Assembly (NCBI RefSeq): GCF_018691265.1
Contig: NW_024881322.1
Coordinates: 18,533,107-18,597,106 of the forward strand
Length of the DNA: 64,000 nucleotides
Origin: Tyto alba
Taxonomy: Eukaryota > Chordata > Aves > Strigiformes > Tytonidae
Reading direction: 5' to 3'
Of this stretch, positions 27,791 to 42,822 are shown in pieces (position 1 is the first letter of the stretch; the number at the start of each line of letters is the position of its first letter). Under the pieces are notes generated by a model. That model made no database searches. It was given only the letters and a program-made list of their open reading frames with translations, and had not been told where the DNA came from. The position numbers and the translations under genes are program-made.

Positions 27791-30700
27791 CCACGCTCAG
27801 AGGGTCCCTGCTAGAAGTTGCTCCTTCCCTGTCGTGTGACCAGCGGGCACCATCTGACTTGATGCGCTTGCCAGAAGACCTGGTGCCTGGGTACTTGCAC
27901 TTCTGAAGAGGTACCCGGGCAGGTGTTTGCAGTCAGGGTGCAAAGCGTGCACAGCGGCGAGGGTAGGTGTGCTGTCTGACGCCATGAAAAATAAACAGAC
28001 CACACGCATGAAAAAAGGTGTAAACAGTAAGTATGTTGCTAAACATAACCAGGATTTGATGAAGTGCTGTTACAGGAAGATGCCCACATTTCTGTGCCAT
28101 TGAGGGGCTCTCTGTGTCTGATGCTGTGAATGGTAGCGCATGCAGCTGGTTCTTAGCTCTGTAAAAGTATCCGTGCCCATCCCTCCCCCAGCGAGTGACA
28201 GAAAGCTACCTGGCCTTTCACTGAATGTTTGCCTCATGTATCGTGATAAAGGTATGTAACATGTTTTATACTAAGTGCTTTCAGCATGCTGGGCCGCCTC
28301 AGCCCTACCATACTGAGTTTAAGGAGATTTTGTTGAGGGAAGGAGATGCAGGATAAATAAAGGTGAAAGCAAGAGTGATGCGAACAATTAACTCAAACTA
28401 TGGCTCTGTATCAAATACAGGATATTATCTTTTTGGCTAAAGAGAAATGTTGCCGGAAGGAAAACTCTGGTGGTGTTTTTATACAATAACGGAAGCAATG
28501 TAGGTGATTTTCTATTAACTTTTTTTAACACGCAGAGATAAAGCTTATTGCATGTGATCACCCATTTCAGTTTGTGAAGGGGATTAATTGACTTCCCCTG
28601 GCTTCGATTAGAAATTAATTTTACTTTAAAAATTTCCTGTAAGTAATGGTTTTACTTTAAAGAATCTACTTTTCTTTATTTTGTGGAACCTGCTTAAGTT
28701 GTGTAACAAAAATACTTTCCCATCCTTGTCTGCTTTTTTGCCCTTTTATTTTTTTTCTTTACCTGACCTGCATTTACTGTTACATTCAAACCACTTAAAG
28801 GTCTAAATGGTATCCTGTAACAAAACTGCCACGAAAGCATATGCTTGAGAACTTAAATTTGAGAACCCCATCCCCATTTCCAAGTGTATTTGACAGTGTA
28901 GCTGTATGATACTGCTGAGTGTGCCACTCACAGGGGAGGATTTTGCTGCAGATTTAAAGGTTCAAGTGGGCATTCGTGAGTGTTGATGGATGGTCTCCCC
29001 TTGGGCCAAATCCAAGATTTGCTTGAATATTCTGTTGCTGAGGTGTCACAGTTCTTCAGTGGCAGTGGCTAAGTGACCCTAGCTGATGGACAGAGTTCAC
29101 TGACTCAATTCAAACATTCTTGTTCGGCTGAAGAAGGTACTTCTTCAGACAGCAAAGTGCAATACACATGTAGTGATGAATCAGGCTGTTTGAAAAAGTA
29201 AATGCAGCTGTGAAATATCTTTCTGTTTATCATTTCACCTCTCAGAATATTACTTCCAAATGTAGCTAACCTTCCACCTGTGTGTGAAATTTGCCATGCA
29301 TAGGTCTCCATTTTTAGCATCATTTACCCTTCCTCATTCTCTGATATTTATGGTATGCCTTACTTTCAGCTCTTCCTTTGCAAAGGTACTGTCCTGTTCT
29401 GTCCTAGAATTACCTAATCCTGACATCTAAAATAGTAGGAGGTATTTGAAGTTGCACTGACCCTACCTCCCTTTTTAAAAAATATAATAATGCATATCTG
29501 TATATACACATGACCTGACATTCTCAAGGTTAGTGAATTCATGAAGGTAAAAATGAAAATATGGTTTAGCAACACAAGCTTGATTAAACTGAAAAAAAAT
29601 CACCGATCTTCTCACCTTTACAGGAGAAGACTAGGAATACCTACACTTTGAAAGTGGATTTGATAATCTGTTAAATCTTGCCAGGACTAGTAAATTCTAT
29701 TGTCAAAAAAGTAAATTTAAGAAGATGTATGGTAAAGACTTTACAGTGAAGTAAAAATGTAATGATACACATCCACCCATTAAATAAACTCCATCTAATG
29801 CAAGTTATAAAAATAAGATGTTCTTCACAAAGGTTTATGGAGGTGTACAAAGTACAAAATATGTATCCTATTTGAATATCCTTCTGGGTTGTGTTAGTGT
29901 TTCTCATGATTCAGGAGCCTTTTCAAATGATAGTTTATTCCAGATTTCATCCCTTGGGTATGGGTTGCAGAAAGCTGCTGTCAAGTCCAGGAAGATATCA
30001 AGTTGCTGTCCCACTCCTCTTCCTTGTTTGCGTGTTTGTGGAGAGCCTTTAGTGAGTTGAGATGTTGGTCCCTACCAACAAAAGGCAAAGCCTTCCAGCA
30101 CCCCTGCCTTTTTGTTTTCCAGACTTAGCCCTTGATGAAAACATTCACAAATAAATGCAAATTTTGAAAAAGGATTACCCAGATCCATCCAGTACATTAT
30201 GTCAATGAGTTTACTTCCTATCTGTGAGGATTTCTAGTTATTTGGCAGTCTTTTTGCCAAATATGCAGTTCTTTATCAAATACATATCTCTCAAGATCAA
30301 AATGGTAAAAACAAAAATCACTCTACTGCTGGTTTGAGAAAGCTGTTACTGAGAAAATAATGTTCTATTTCTAAAATCAGAGGATGATAAGAGTTTTTTG
30401 TGCTTAATGACAGAAAAGGTCACCATTGCCGTGATTTATGTGCAGGTAGAAATACAGACAGACCTGTGCATGAAAGTCCATCACGCAGTGATGCAAGACT
30501 TTGTCATGAGATGGGTAGATGACATTACATTTTAGATGTCAGCTAAAAATGCCAGTCAGGTACATAATGGAAAGAATCACTGATTTGAATTTGTATCAAA
30601 CTTGTATCATAGAATAAAAAAGATTGTCAGTTTAACAATTTTAAAATGTTACATATCACTTTCCTCTCTGAAGCCTTCATGGTGGATATGAAACATAAGA

Positions 30701-33700
30701 GAAGTTAAGGGAACTGGACTTTAGCCAGGAAAATTTTTAAATAAATGAGTGTCTGTGCAGACTGATGCTAAGAAATGCTTTATGAAGGATAGATTGCTAA
30801 CAGCTACGTCAGTGTTAAAACCTTCTCTGTAATTTACATACAAAAGGCTACATTTTGCTCTCAATAATGCTTACTTAAATAAATATTATCAAGTGGAGAA
30901 TCCCATCTTTGCTTTCAAAGCAAGTGAGGTAAAAAGGAGAAAAAGAGGAGGCTAGGCAAGGTCTATGCAGCACTAAATTTCTACTTAAGACTTTAAAATA
31001 CTTCTAAGTCATGCTGATGGATTGTTTCATGAAGTTTAGTATCTGTCAGACTGAGGGTGTAATTCTGATTTTCTCAGTCTATGTGTGTCTCCAGTGAATT
31101 TTAGTTGGCATTGCTCACTGGGAAAGTGAGATGAAACTAAGGCTGCAAGTATGAAAGACTGAGTCAACCAAGTGAGTGAAACAGTGACTAACTAATTAAG
31201 TGAATGAGTGAGCACGGCATTGTTTGCTTTTGTGATCATTTCTTTGCATGAGTGAATGGCAGGGCTGTTACATGTGTGTGAATGACTGGGGTCAGGGTTG
31301 CTGAACAATCCATAATTTGTGTGGTCTTTACATCGTTTGATTAGTCTAATGAGCCAAGTGTTTGGAATATTAATACATGCAGACTAGAGCTAAACTCGTG
31401 ATGTAGTTTGGAAACAAATTAAAAATATGAACGATAATGTGCCGAAGTCTGGTTTCAGTTCAATACATGTAACTGTGCATTGGGTAATCAGCTGTTCCAT
31501 GGAAGGTTGCTTTCAGCCCACGGGTGTCAGGGAGCTGAATGGTACACTATTACTTCTTCCAGGATTATTCTTCAGTGACATGACCAAATCTGTAATTTAT
31601 TGCAACTTAAATTGTGTAATATAAACTGAAGCATTATCTGACAATGAAATTATTTTCTGTCTTATTTCACTTTCATAAAGGAACAGATTTGGCTATTCCT
31701 ATATCAACTATTTTGCTTCCAAACTAGTTAACAAGGCTAGCAACAATTTTGTCACCCTAAAAGCTTATTCCTTCAAACAACAGAAACAGAAGCAGAATAA
31801 AACCTTGTTCTATTATGTCAAACATATAAACCCTGTTCTGTTGTCACTTTTCATTTCAGAGCTGCATGCAGTTAAGAGGAGTCAACACTACGCTCCTAAA
31901 ATCCAATCAAGTCATAGATGTGAAGTGTGGATATAAATAAATAAATAGTTTAGAACCTTTAAAACTTAGAGGTGTTTCATCCATATGGGATTTTTTTTTT
32001 CCTTGAAGACTCACTGGTCTTCATTACCCTGCCCTTTTTCTCAAAAAATAAAAGCAAAAAAAAACCCACCAGAAAGCCAAAAAAACACCCAACAAAAACA
32101 ACAAACCAAAAATCCTTGTAACTTTCAGTAGTAGGAAAGGTTGAAGAGGATATATCAAGCATTAGTAGTTACCAGCATTTCAACAACACCGATGTCTTGA
32201 CCTGAGCTGGAGAATGCTTCTAATTATTGTAAATTATTCTGAATTTGAAAGTTGAGGTTATGGGAAACATGTATATTACATAATTAATCCTACAGTTTTT
32301 CAGGCTTTTCTTGCATGTTGGCTGACTGTTCCAGTAGAAGATATTCCCTGATCCTAAGCCAAAATCTGCCCTCTTATCTGCACTGTACTGTCTCACAGTG
32401 TTTCAATAAATGGAGCAGCTGGCAGCATTTTTTCATATATCTTATGATCTGACAAGATTTTGCCATTCTTTAAAAAGCAGGAATCCTTTGCTTTTCATGT
32501 CCTTCGGGTCTGGGATGGCGGTCCTCCAGAGAAGGACATGATTTGGCAAACAAACCGTGATTTATCAAAATGCTGATGTTCTGCATATGTTGCCTTCTTT
32601 CCAAGTGTATTTGGTCCTGATTTGGATGCCTTAAACTGTGTGACTAGCTTTAAAGAGAGTAACAATTTGGGGATTTTTTTGTGGGTTTACCTAGCCAAAA
32701 GAGCTCTTCTGACATCATGAGCCAAATTAGTCACTGATGTATGGGCAAGCCCAATGCCAAAGGTAAAGCTTTGTGACTTTCTGACTGCTCTCATGGAAGT
32801 CACGTAGATATTGAGGGGCAGAATCATGACTGTGAGAAGTAACAGTAGAATTTTGCTTGCGCTAAAAGTAATTAAAAATTACTTTTATTGAGTTAGGCTA
32901 AAGCTATTATTAATACAACGATCCAGATTTTAAGAAAAGTAAAAGAATTTACTACTGGGAAAAGAAAAGGGGGGAATTGATCAGTATGTTCTAGTTATCT
33001 GTGTAGTGGTAAAAGTAGGATGGGATTCCATTCAGGTCTTGTGACAAAAGTGACCAAACCCAGAGATAAACAAAGACAAAAAATATTGAAAGGTTTCAAA
33101 TGGGAAAATTGCTTTATAGAAAACTGAGAATTATCAGTTTGTGTTTTAAACTGATTGGTAAACAGCAAAAGTCTTCCAATCAGTCTCTTCAACCAAAACA
33201 CCTGTTCCTATCTAAGGCTACTGTTAGCAGCCATTTTACAAAGAGCTGAAAATTGGCTGATGTTCTGCTGAGTTGCTGAGTCTTTGAGTACTAATTCCAA
33301 ACAGTGCTACTGAATAGAGAAGGCTGAACAACGAGATGAATCAGAGGAGAGGCTTTGGAGGTTCTTTCAGTCTAGTCCTTTAGTTTAGGATTAATTGCTG
33401 GCAACTTGAGGTGGTGAGGAGTAGATGGTCCAGGATAAGGGAACAGTTGTGATTTACTCTTTGCTTTGTGTTTTATTGCAACTGCACTTCCATGTGCCTA
33501 ATTCTCACATTTTCAAAATGAGGATAGGATTAATGAATGTTTATAAAGTGCTTCTGATGCCTACAGAAAAGGAGGCTTTAGCATCTCAGGATGTCGTGAT
33601 TAGAGTGGAAAATTACCATAGGAAGTTGTTACTGACATTCATACTTGTGGAATTTTAAAATTCTTTTCAGAGTACATTCTGTATTGGAAGATTTGAATGC

Positions 33701-36700
33701 AACATTGAAATACAGTATCAGAAGATAAGTAGGAGTTAAATCATGTCATATTTGTTTTAGGTGGCCAAACAGGGGGAGGGAGAAACCTTGCCCACAGCTG
33801 GATCAACTTTTCAGATAAGAAAGGGCAATGTGCCATGTTAGTTACACCATACAGCAAGCAAACGCTTGTCTGCATGTAATTCCTGCAGATCTTCAAAAGG
33901 TCACAGTCTGGCTGTGGCTCGATGTCTACCACAGATCACGGAGCTGAACTGAAGAACATCCACCGCATGCAGCTACCAGACTGCAGTCCATTTCTTAAGA
34001 TAGACTAACAGACAAAAATAAAATCTGGATAATTCATTTTGTATTTGATCTTCAGCCTTATAGTGGTGCCTGCACAAAAGCAGAACCTCATGAATACTTT
34101 TGAGCATGAAGTTGTTAAGGATAATGGAGTACCCTGTGGAGGTGCTGTACATTTCCACCTTCTTAGCCCGTGCCTCATGTAACTGATTCGGAATTCTCGT
34201 GTTTTCTCAGCATGTGGAAGTCAAATGCGCGTGTTTTGTGCATCACATACTCTCAGGGAGCCTCTTTTGCAGTGTCTCTCACAGGTCTGGAAGTTCACAT
34301 GAGTGTGAAGATAGAGAGGATCAATAATAAAGAACTGCTGCCATTTGGCAGCTGCTCATTGGTGCACACTAAAAGTATCTACAACTATTTCACCAGATCT
34401 TTGCTGCCGTTTTCTGTGTATAGGCTCAAAGGACCAGAAAACTGCTAGAGAAGCTGCATCTTTAAAACCAGTTTGTACAGTGCTGCAGGAATGTCCAGCA
34501 TGAATGGCTTCAGATTCACACTTCGAGTAAATTTTACACATTCTCAGATCTGTAGTGCAATTATTTATAGTATGTACAGTGTTTTCCTGAGAAACTGTAT
34601 GAAGGCAGATAAAGAGAAACTTTATTAATCCTGAGATTCAAGCTGTATTCAGAGGACAGTGGCAGTTCAGCGGGCTCTCCTATACTGCATTGGGTGAGAA
34701 AGACGTATCCCTGTGTGCCTTATCCAGCATACAGAGGATACCACATCAAAAATCAAAGGCACCAAATCAGCTTCATTACACTGCATAAACAGAAGGCTTT
34801 GTGGTTTTATTTGCTCTCCTTTTTTTAAAAAAACCACCAAATTTAGGAAATTAAATGCAGAAAGAAATAAATGAAACCCTACATTCATACACACATACAG
34901 TTATCCTGTTAAAGTATAAGAAGTTGGGAAATGCAAAAGTTAATGTTTCTGTCAGCTCTGCTGCACTGAATGGAGGCAGTCTTTCTCATCCTGTTTTCCT
35001 TGTTACATTTATCCGGGTTTATGGCCTCTCTCAAACTGCAGAAGCTTCACAGTTTTTGAGAATAAGATACTGACATCTGGAACAAACCAACTGAACTGCC
35101 CACACTTGTTTGGAAAAATATAATTAGACCCTTGCATAATAATAAAATGCAACTTAGTAATAAAATTAACTGAATGCATTGATTGCTATACTTTTGCTGT
35201 TTAATGTGTACTGTAAAATAAACCCGATTTACATTGCGACCAAGTTAATCTTCCTGTAGAAGCTTAGTATTTGCATTTTGTGGTTGCTAACATCCTGCAT
35301 TAGTGAATTGGAGAACAATTCTATGCTGTAGGTTTTTGTTTTGTTTTGGTTTGGTTTTTTTTTAATTATCTTCTACTTGTTAGCCCAAAGTGAACAACAC
35401 CCGGAAAGTGACTAATCAAGAGAATATTGCCAGCACCTCTGTGCTGAAGGAGCTTTGAAATGTATACCCTTCTAAGGACTGCTGAAAGATCTGTGTTAAT
35501 TAGCATGTTCTTCATGAAATAATGTGTGATCTTTGGCAAATTATTATCTAAACAGTTTTTCACACACAATAATACAATACAATAACACAATAAATGTTTG
35601 GGACTGAAATTAAGGGGTTACCAATCTTTCTGAAGCATTTTTGTAATGTGATTGATCACTAGTGTTGTACATTACTGAATATATGAAGAATTCGACTTGA
35701 ACTGGTTTTGTCCAGTGTATATTAATAAAAAGATTATTTTGAGAGGGGGAGGGGGGCTGTTCCTGGGTTTGTTTAATTTTTTAAGGGAGGAAACATCTTG
35801 ATTTACTATACACTATTATTCTGAATTTAATATTGGATGTTAAATTTGACTGAAAGTACCAATAGAATTAGCACGTACAGAAAACCCCCAATTACATTAG
35901 AAGGATAAACACTGCACTGCTGCCCCCAAAACCTGCTTACAGTCATGTCTTCTAGTTGAAGTCAAGTCTACCAAGAAACACATCATTTTGATCTGCTTAG
36001 TATAAACAGTCCTATATGTTAAAGCTGGATTTGCAACCTAATGTGCAAATAAACATGCCTTCAAAATGCAAATGTTTCAAATTAACAGCTAGTCCCAAAC
36101 TTATGTAGGTTGGCAGTGGGTGCTGAGTAAGGAAAAATGCCGCTTGCAGAAGCAAGTGGAGACCTGGAGTAGCTGGTATTTGGACATTCAGTATTCATTG
36201 TCCATCACCAAAGGCAGTAAAAACATTGGGAGCCGTGACCATTTCCCATGGGATTAGAAATGTAAGAATTGGTACAACAGCACTTTATTTTCCATTTATG
36301 CATCATACTATAGTTTCTAAAGTTTTAGTCATCTGTATGTTTCAAAATATGATGTGGGTGTAAAGAATTAAATTCCTTTTTATAATGCATGTAAATTATG
36401 GAATACACCGATTTACCAACTACCATAAAATTTTCTGTTTCATTTCAGAAATCTGGCCCTTTTCTTTAATCTTGTCTTCCCTGAGGAAGAACATCTAGAA
36501 TTCACATTTACTTAAAGAAAATAAAAACAAAGCCTATGCATGTGCTATGCATAGAATAGGAGAAGAGGGGAGCAGAAGAGGGCTTAGTCCAGGAAGAGGA
36601 GTTAGTCCCAGTTTTTGAATAGCTGAAATTTTGACAGTGATTTCATCATCTAGAGGCTGCTTTGGCATTAGGTTTGAAAAATTCTCAGACTTAGTCCCAG

Positions 36701-37251
36701 GACCATACAAAATGACTAGTATTTATACAATGCCAAATATCAGTGTAAAAGTGGATAGTTAGGTATAACTGAAAAATTATACGGGACCCTGTTGTGGCTT
36801 GTTTGTGAATATTTGCCACGTTAGATGTGCAATATGAAGATACTGTAGGCCTGCAAAAAGAAGTCTGGAGTTTTACAGGATTTTTTTCCATTTTTCTGTT
36901 ACATTCAAAATCTGTTTGCCATAATGAGTTAAAGCCAGGTAGGACAGATAAACATCTGTTCGGCAAAATTTTGCTCAAGACAAAATGTGTTTGGTTGGCC
37001 TTATTTTTTCCCTTCCCACATGTAAAATAAGTACGTACATACTATTTTTTTTTTCCTAGTGCCGCAGTCTTTCAACAGAGGCTGCACAAAGACTTGCAAT
37101 CACTTAATATGGAAATCTTACCTTCAGAAAAGCAGCTGTTGAACTGAGTATAGGTTTTGTGAAATGGTGGTGGTTGCACTGGGGCACTGTGAGGTCCCCA
37201 CGAGTGCGTCTTCAAGCCAGATGAACGGGCCCCTGATCACACGGCTGTTGA

Positions 37252-37309
37252 CTGATGCAGAGCCCGCACTTCTTCGGACGGTGCGTTTTCCGTGCGGGCT
37301 TTGCATCAG
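37252..37309. repeat. Long-stem inverted repeat (18-bp arms, 22-nt loop)
   Basis: Left arm CTGATGCAGAGCCCGCAC (37252-37269) and right arm GTGCGGGCTTTGCATCAG (37292-37309) are complementary at 17 of 18 positions. The odd position is G opposite T, a wobble if transcribed from the plus strand. The loop is 37270-37291. The hairpin lies inside an isolated CpG-rich patch (about 37160-37430). The stem is shorter than a usual miRNA precursor, and no family was recognised. Confidence 0.8.
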
Positions 37310-37340
37310 CCACGGTAAAATGGTACGGCGCCTCAAGGTC

Positions 37341-37410
37341 AGGGTAGCTCAGAGGGATAGAGTGCCTGCTCTGGCACTAAAGCCTGCCACGGCAAAGTTC
37401 TTCTTCCGAG
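37341..37410 (+). other. tRNA-like (possible tRNA-derived SINE) sequence
   Basis: TAGCTCAGAGGG at 37345-37356 matches the A-box/D-arm of tRNA genes, with CTC and GAG able to pair as a D stem. About 40 bases later AGTTCTTCTTCC sits where a B box would be, but it matches poorly. No acceptor stem closes, so it is not a functional tRNA. It could be the head of an old tRNA-derived SINE or chance. The hairpin immediately upstream may belong to the same element. Confidence 0.3.
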
Positions 37411-40400
37411 GCCACAAACACATCTGAAACATGTGGGAGAGTTTATCCTGGGTCAGTGTTTCAAATTATGTGACCACTGTGGTTTTTATCCAGCATCAGT
37501 GTAAGTATAACATTCAAGTTTATATCATGAAATCACAGTCTGACTTTAAACTATTTAGCATTGCATGCGGCAGTGAGATGTGATCATACCTCATAAGCTG
37601 CCAGTGTCCTAATTTAGGAAATAATGTGTGCCAGAGGTCCAAAATGGATTAGATCAAAATGTGAACACTGCAAAGAACCAAAAATAATGCACGTTTTCTT
37701 TCCTTAATGTCAATAACATTTTCTGTAGGCATACATATCTTGTATTTTACCATTAATGGAAATAATTTTCAGCAATAAATGAAAGGGATGGCTTACTTCT
37801 AATTACAGAACTTTTTAAAAAAAAAAAAAAAAAAGCAAGCAGTACATTTGTAAATCAAGGATACCGAGACAAACTCTGGAAAGGACTGTACACCTGCCTT
37901 ATTACTGGGAAGCAATAACAGATGCAGCAGTTTAGTTCAGCACCTTTCAAAATTCAACACACTGTTGGTATCTGCCTTGCTTCAATAAAACTTTAGTGCT
38001 GTGTAAATAGAGCAATCCTGATAATTTTCTGGATTGTTTCCAAATGCCTTATTTTTTGAAGGAGATCAGCCAGCTGAAATGTCAAAATTTGGAAACTAAC
38101 AGACATACTATATACATTGTAAAACATTTGTCTTCCTTGATACTTCATAGGAATTTTTATATTGTAAGAATATGACACTTCATTTAATCCAAGTGCTTCA
38201 GGGGTTTATTGGCTAAGTGTTTTGTACTAGTACCTACACCTGGTTCACAGGTATAAACTCATTTAAGATTTTTGGATGGCACGCAATAGTGTCTTCCAAT
38301 TTATGAAGAAGAGTATTCTTAGTAACATTTACCATTTGAAAATTTTGCTTTATATACTAATAATTTTAAGTGCTTTTAGACCGTTAGACCCATTTCCTGA
38401 CATGCCTATCATACCTGTGCAAATCCCAGACACATGGTTTTGTACCAGGGAAAGAGCAGAGGGGAACAGCATCTGTCATTAAAGAGAAGTAAAAATTACA
38501 AATACCAGTCTGGTCTAAAACTTTGGAAGCTATGATTTTGTCAGATTACATGACGCTCTCATGGAGTACTTCATTCTAAAATTTTGTAAGGATGATAGAT
38601 TCAGTTTTAGAATTACTGATACTTTTCACTAAGTTCTTATTTTGTTGAATTACTATCCTTTCTAATCATTGTATTTCAGCTACTTCTCCCTATTTTTTAA
38701 TCTGCTTTGTTTTACTTAAGCTTTTTACCCATGCATAGATGAATCCACACATTAGCCTTTCTGTCTTGCCTGAGCATTCTTACAATCAGCTCTTGAGAAC
38801 CACAGTTCAGGCCTAACAAGCAAATGAGATGCTTCGAAACTACAATTATGTGATTACATTATGGTCTGAACCAGCCAACAAGGAACCAACACCTATTATC
38901 TTGTTACCACATATTGTATGCACATCCAAAATATGCAATGAAATGTATAATAGACTGGAAAGGGTTGAAGATGTTTGGAATACAGCTGGTCAACCTTTCT
39001 GATATTTTACAAAGTGTATATACTGTAAGGGAAAATTACAGCAGCATTTGCTGTGCAGCTGATTAAAACCAATTATAGACAGTCAGGTTTTACTGAAAGA
39101 TGAGTTATTTACCATTTTGATTTACTTTTTAAGTTGCAGAATCATGTTTGCCTTCACCTCTTATTGAAAGAACCAGCTGGTAGCTTACTCACATGCCCAG
39201 ACTTTGGGCTCCAGATGCTGAGACCTGCTGTAAGTCTCTGTTAGTTCCAAACTGGTCAGGAGAGGAGAGGAAAGATGCAGATTTGTAGGGGATCAGGGAA
39301 CAATATAAAAACTTGGATCTTAATGTTACAGAGAGGTTGTCTTTAGCAGAAGTTGTGATTTTGTACACCTGTATGTATCTATGAAGGTATATATAAAGCA
39401 CAAATTATAATGTGTTAAAGTTATAGGTCCTTGCTCAGCAAAGTCTGTGAAGTATAGGCTTAAGTACTCTGCTGAACGGGTGCCACATTTGCTACAGCGT
39501 TCAAGTTTCCTGTGGATTGCAGCTGTCTGAAATAGCTCAGTTGCTGAAATGAGGCCTTTAAAAGGGATGTGCAGCACATATGCCTTAACCTGCAGGTAGG
39601 ATTGTTCTACCAAAATGTAATTTCAAACCTTCTTCAGGTATTTCTGATGGAAGTACCAATATTTTTTGATACAATATGCAATATTATAAAGCAAATGCTA
39701 TTTCTAATGTTCTTTTCCTTCACAGTTATGTAGATAGAAAGGGACATTTATCATAAGCTCTTACATGTTTGTTGTCAACCTCAGCCTACTGAACAGCCCC
39801 AAACTTTGGCAAATTCAGTGTCACGTAACTAGACCCCAAGTAAGAATTTTATGGAAAGGGAAATACAGAGGAAAGTTTACAGCTGAGAAATGTGTTATTG
39901 TAAGTGGAGACCAGAAGAAAGCGTGTTCATATGTGTCCATGGCTTCTGGTGTTTTGCCACTCACATCAGGACATACAGCCTGGTGTGGCTGAATTCTGAT
40001 CAAGAGTTGATCTGCTATGTACTTCCCTGCTGGAAAAGTCTGTGTCTCCAAGTAAGTTATTGAAAACCTTATTTACCAATATACATTTACTAAGACAAAG
40101 CATGACTGAGTGGAACTGAAGATACTGCGGACACATCTAAATATTATTTAATATTTCTCTAGACTGAAAGATGTGCTTATGTACATATGCAAGACTGGGG
40201 ACGATGTATTGTTTAACTGATGACGGAATCAGGTCAATTTTATGTAAAATTATTAAAACTGTGGCACAAATACACATATATTTTATTTTTATAGGTAATA
40301 GTTACACTAGCAGTCAAGTTTCTAATTTACTATGAATGCAAATAAATTTTAAATAAAGCCTATCTTTAACTGACAGAACAAAATTCTACTTACTTTCATT

Positions 40401-40855
40401 AGCAGGGAATTAATTCATTTAATAAATCAGAAGACTTTTCTGAGGTAAATGTGAAATTACCCCTAGTTTAGAGAGCCCACAAGTAGCTGAGACATCATTT
40501 CAGCTATGACGTGAAAAAGAAAGGCCACCTGAGGTAAATTTTGTCTAGTATAAATAGGCATTTAAGAACTAATTATGTATCTGAGGGTTTCCAGGGTTTC
40601 ATTTTGTTGAAGCATTTTTAAGTGACTGTGGTGTTCCTCAAATACACCGAAGGGTTAAATGTTCTGCCTGCAGCGGGGCTTTCCCTGAAATGGAGCTGCC
40701 CGGGTGCCACAGGTAAGAACTGAGGACTCGAGAGAGAGGGAAGCAGGGGAAGGGAGGGATTTCTGTGCATCCCTGTTCCCCAGACAGGACGTCAGTGTGG
40801 GAGAGAAGGAGGAAATCGAAACATTTGAGTGTAAATGAGTGAAAACCAGCGAAAA

Positions 40856-40882
40856 GGGGGGGGGGGGGGGGGGGGGGGGGGG
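40856..40882 (+). repeat. G27 homopolymer
   Basis: Twenty-seven consecutive guanines on the plus strand follow a GAAAA context. The run can form G-quadruplexes and its length is likely to be unstable or mis-assembled. There is no gene nearby. Confidence 0.95.
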
Positions 40883-41659
40883 TGCACAGGACGGGGAGGG
40901 GAAGGCACTGAGCTGTCGAGTAGGTTGTAAATAGGTGAAAGGAGAAAGAGCTACGGACCCAGATGGAGTTGTAACATAAATTACAGGATCTAGTGCTTGT
41001 GATAACTCAGTGCTAGACCCGATGAGCTAGAAAATAACCTTTAAGACTTCTGTTCCATCAGCATCTTATGTTTTTTAGTTCTTAGGGATTACTTTGTGGG
41101 GTATAGCACTGATTTAATTTTCTCTCTTACTTTTGGTCTCATTTTCTTTAGTTGCTAACATGCCTGTATATACCAAACATCTCCTGCAAGGTGCTAATGG
41201 GTTTTATGAAGACCACCAGCTCATCTACCAGCCATAAAGAAAACAAGTACCAGCACTCTTTCACTATTACCTCCTATTCAAATCCACTTGTAAAAATACA
41301 AAGTCTGCATATCCTTTTTGTGTCTCACCGGTGCTCTGCGTCACTGGTGACACAACAGAGGAGGTGGATACGAGTCAGGAAGTTTTGGGTTTGTTCTTTG
41401 CCTTTCCAGCCCTACTGTGGTGTTTGGAGCAATTCACACTTTTTATTCCTCTTTGGTTTCTTTTTTGTTTGTTTGTTTTTTTTTTTTTATTTTTCTTTGT
41501 TTGTGATCATAAAATACTGATGATGTAGGCTTTTGTAAAACAATTCATAAACTTTGGATGACAGAATATCAGAGACCTAATCATTATTAGCTAGAAATTA
41601 TTTTAATTTTCCAACATGATTTATAAATACCAAATATTCCCTACAAACCCCAAGGAAAT

Positions 41660-41731
41660 ATAATAAAATAATAATAATAGTAATAATAATAATAGTAATA
41701 ATAATAATATCATCATGATGATGATGATGAA
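41660..41731. repeat. Compound (AAT)n/(ATG)n microsatellite
   Basis: An AAT/TAA run with TAG interruptions passes directly into about six ATG/ATC units. The open frame through it, with a His-rich then Ile-rich translation, comes from the repeat. Confidence 0.9.
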
Positions 41732-42822
41732 AATTCACAGCTCCTGCACTTAAATGTTTTTCCCACTTTTTACTGTTGTGTAATTTCAATAAATTTTTCT
41801 TATCAAAGTACAACTTAATTAGATGTCAGAATACAAATGCTTAGATTGGCTTAATGTAAGCTTCATTCTACTGCTTTATGCAGGAAAATCAAATAGTGTA
41901 TTATACTATATTCCCTATGGATTAAGTAACATATTTAACATATACAATAAATTACTGCAAGTAATGCAATTATAATAATGACAATGGATTAGGTTGATAA
42001 TGGTGTTATTTTCTGGTTTGAGTTCTGTTAGTGCAGGCAAAAACACGGTGTAAAAACACTGATTTGGAAGCAGGTTTCTAGTTAGAAAAATAGTACTTTC
42101 ACAAAAAGCTGCAGTTAAAATGTTTGCACTTGTAATTAAAGTTATTTTTAGAATGCTGTATTTATAATAAATTGATATTTAGACAATAAAGGATTTTAAG
42201 TCTTTGTTTTCAGCATTTTAAAAAAATGTTATTTTACTACATGATGTATCTCTCCTTGCCCTGACTTTTATGTGCTTGTCCTGCTGACAAAACTAACTAC
42301 TGTTAGCCCTACAGAGCTGCGCAGCTGATGGAGCGCCAGGTGGGTTTAACTGAGACTTGTGAATCCCTAATGAAATTATCATTTAAATTCTAAGTCGCTT
42401 CCTACCAGCAACAGTATGTGAAGCAGAGGAGTGCTCAGATCACTCTCAGGCTGAAGTAAGCAATGCCACCCACGTGGTGGCAGGGACAGGGGTAACGCAG
42501 GACACCATTTGGGCACTCCTGCTATGGTCTTCTTGGGGTGCGGTGAGCAGAACGCTATTTAAACGTGTGGCTCGAACACCACTTGGCACATACACAGCTG
42601 CTCTCAGTGGAGAGAGCATCCCGGGGTCAAGGAAATCCTAGCCAGCTTCCTTTTTGACTCAAAAAACCTCCAGTGATTGTCTTGACAGACATTAAGAAAA
42701 TCCGCTTCCTGTGGAATCAGGGGACCTGTGAGCAGAGAGGATTCATGTTTATCCTAATGTGTTGTATGAGTAAATGCGATCATGTAAAAACCAACCCCCC
42801 TTCACACTCAAAACTATAGTTT

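Noticed and set aside
37345..37410. Functional tRNA gene
   Set aside because: A good A box, but no closing acceptor stem, a poor B box and no immediate oligo-T terminator.
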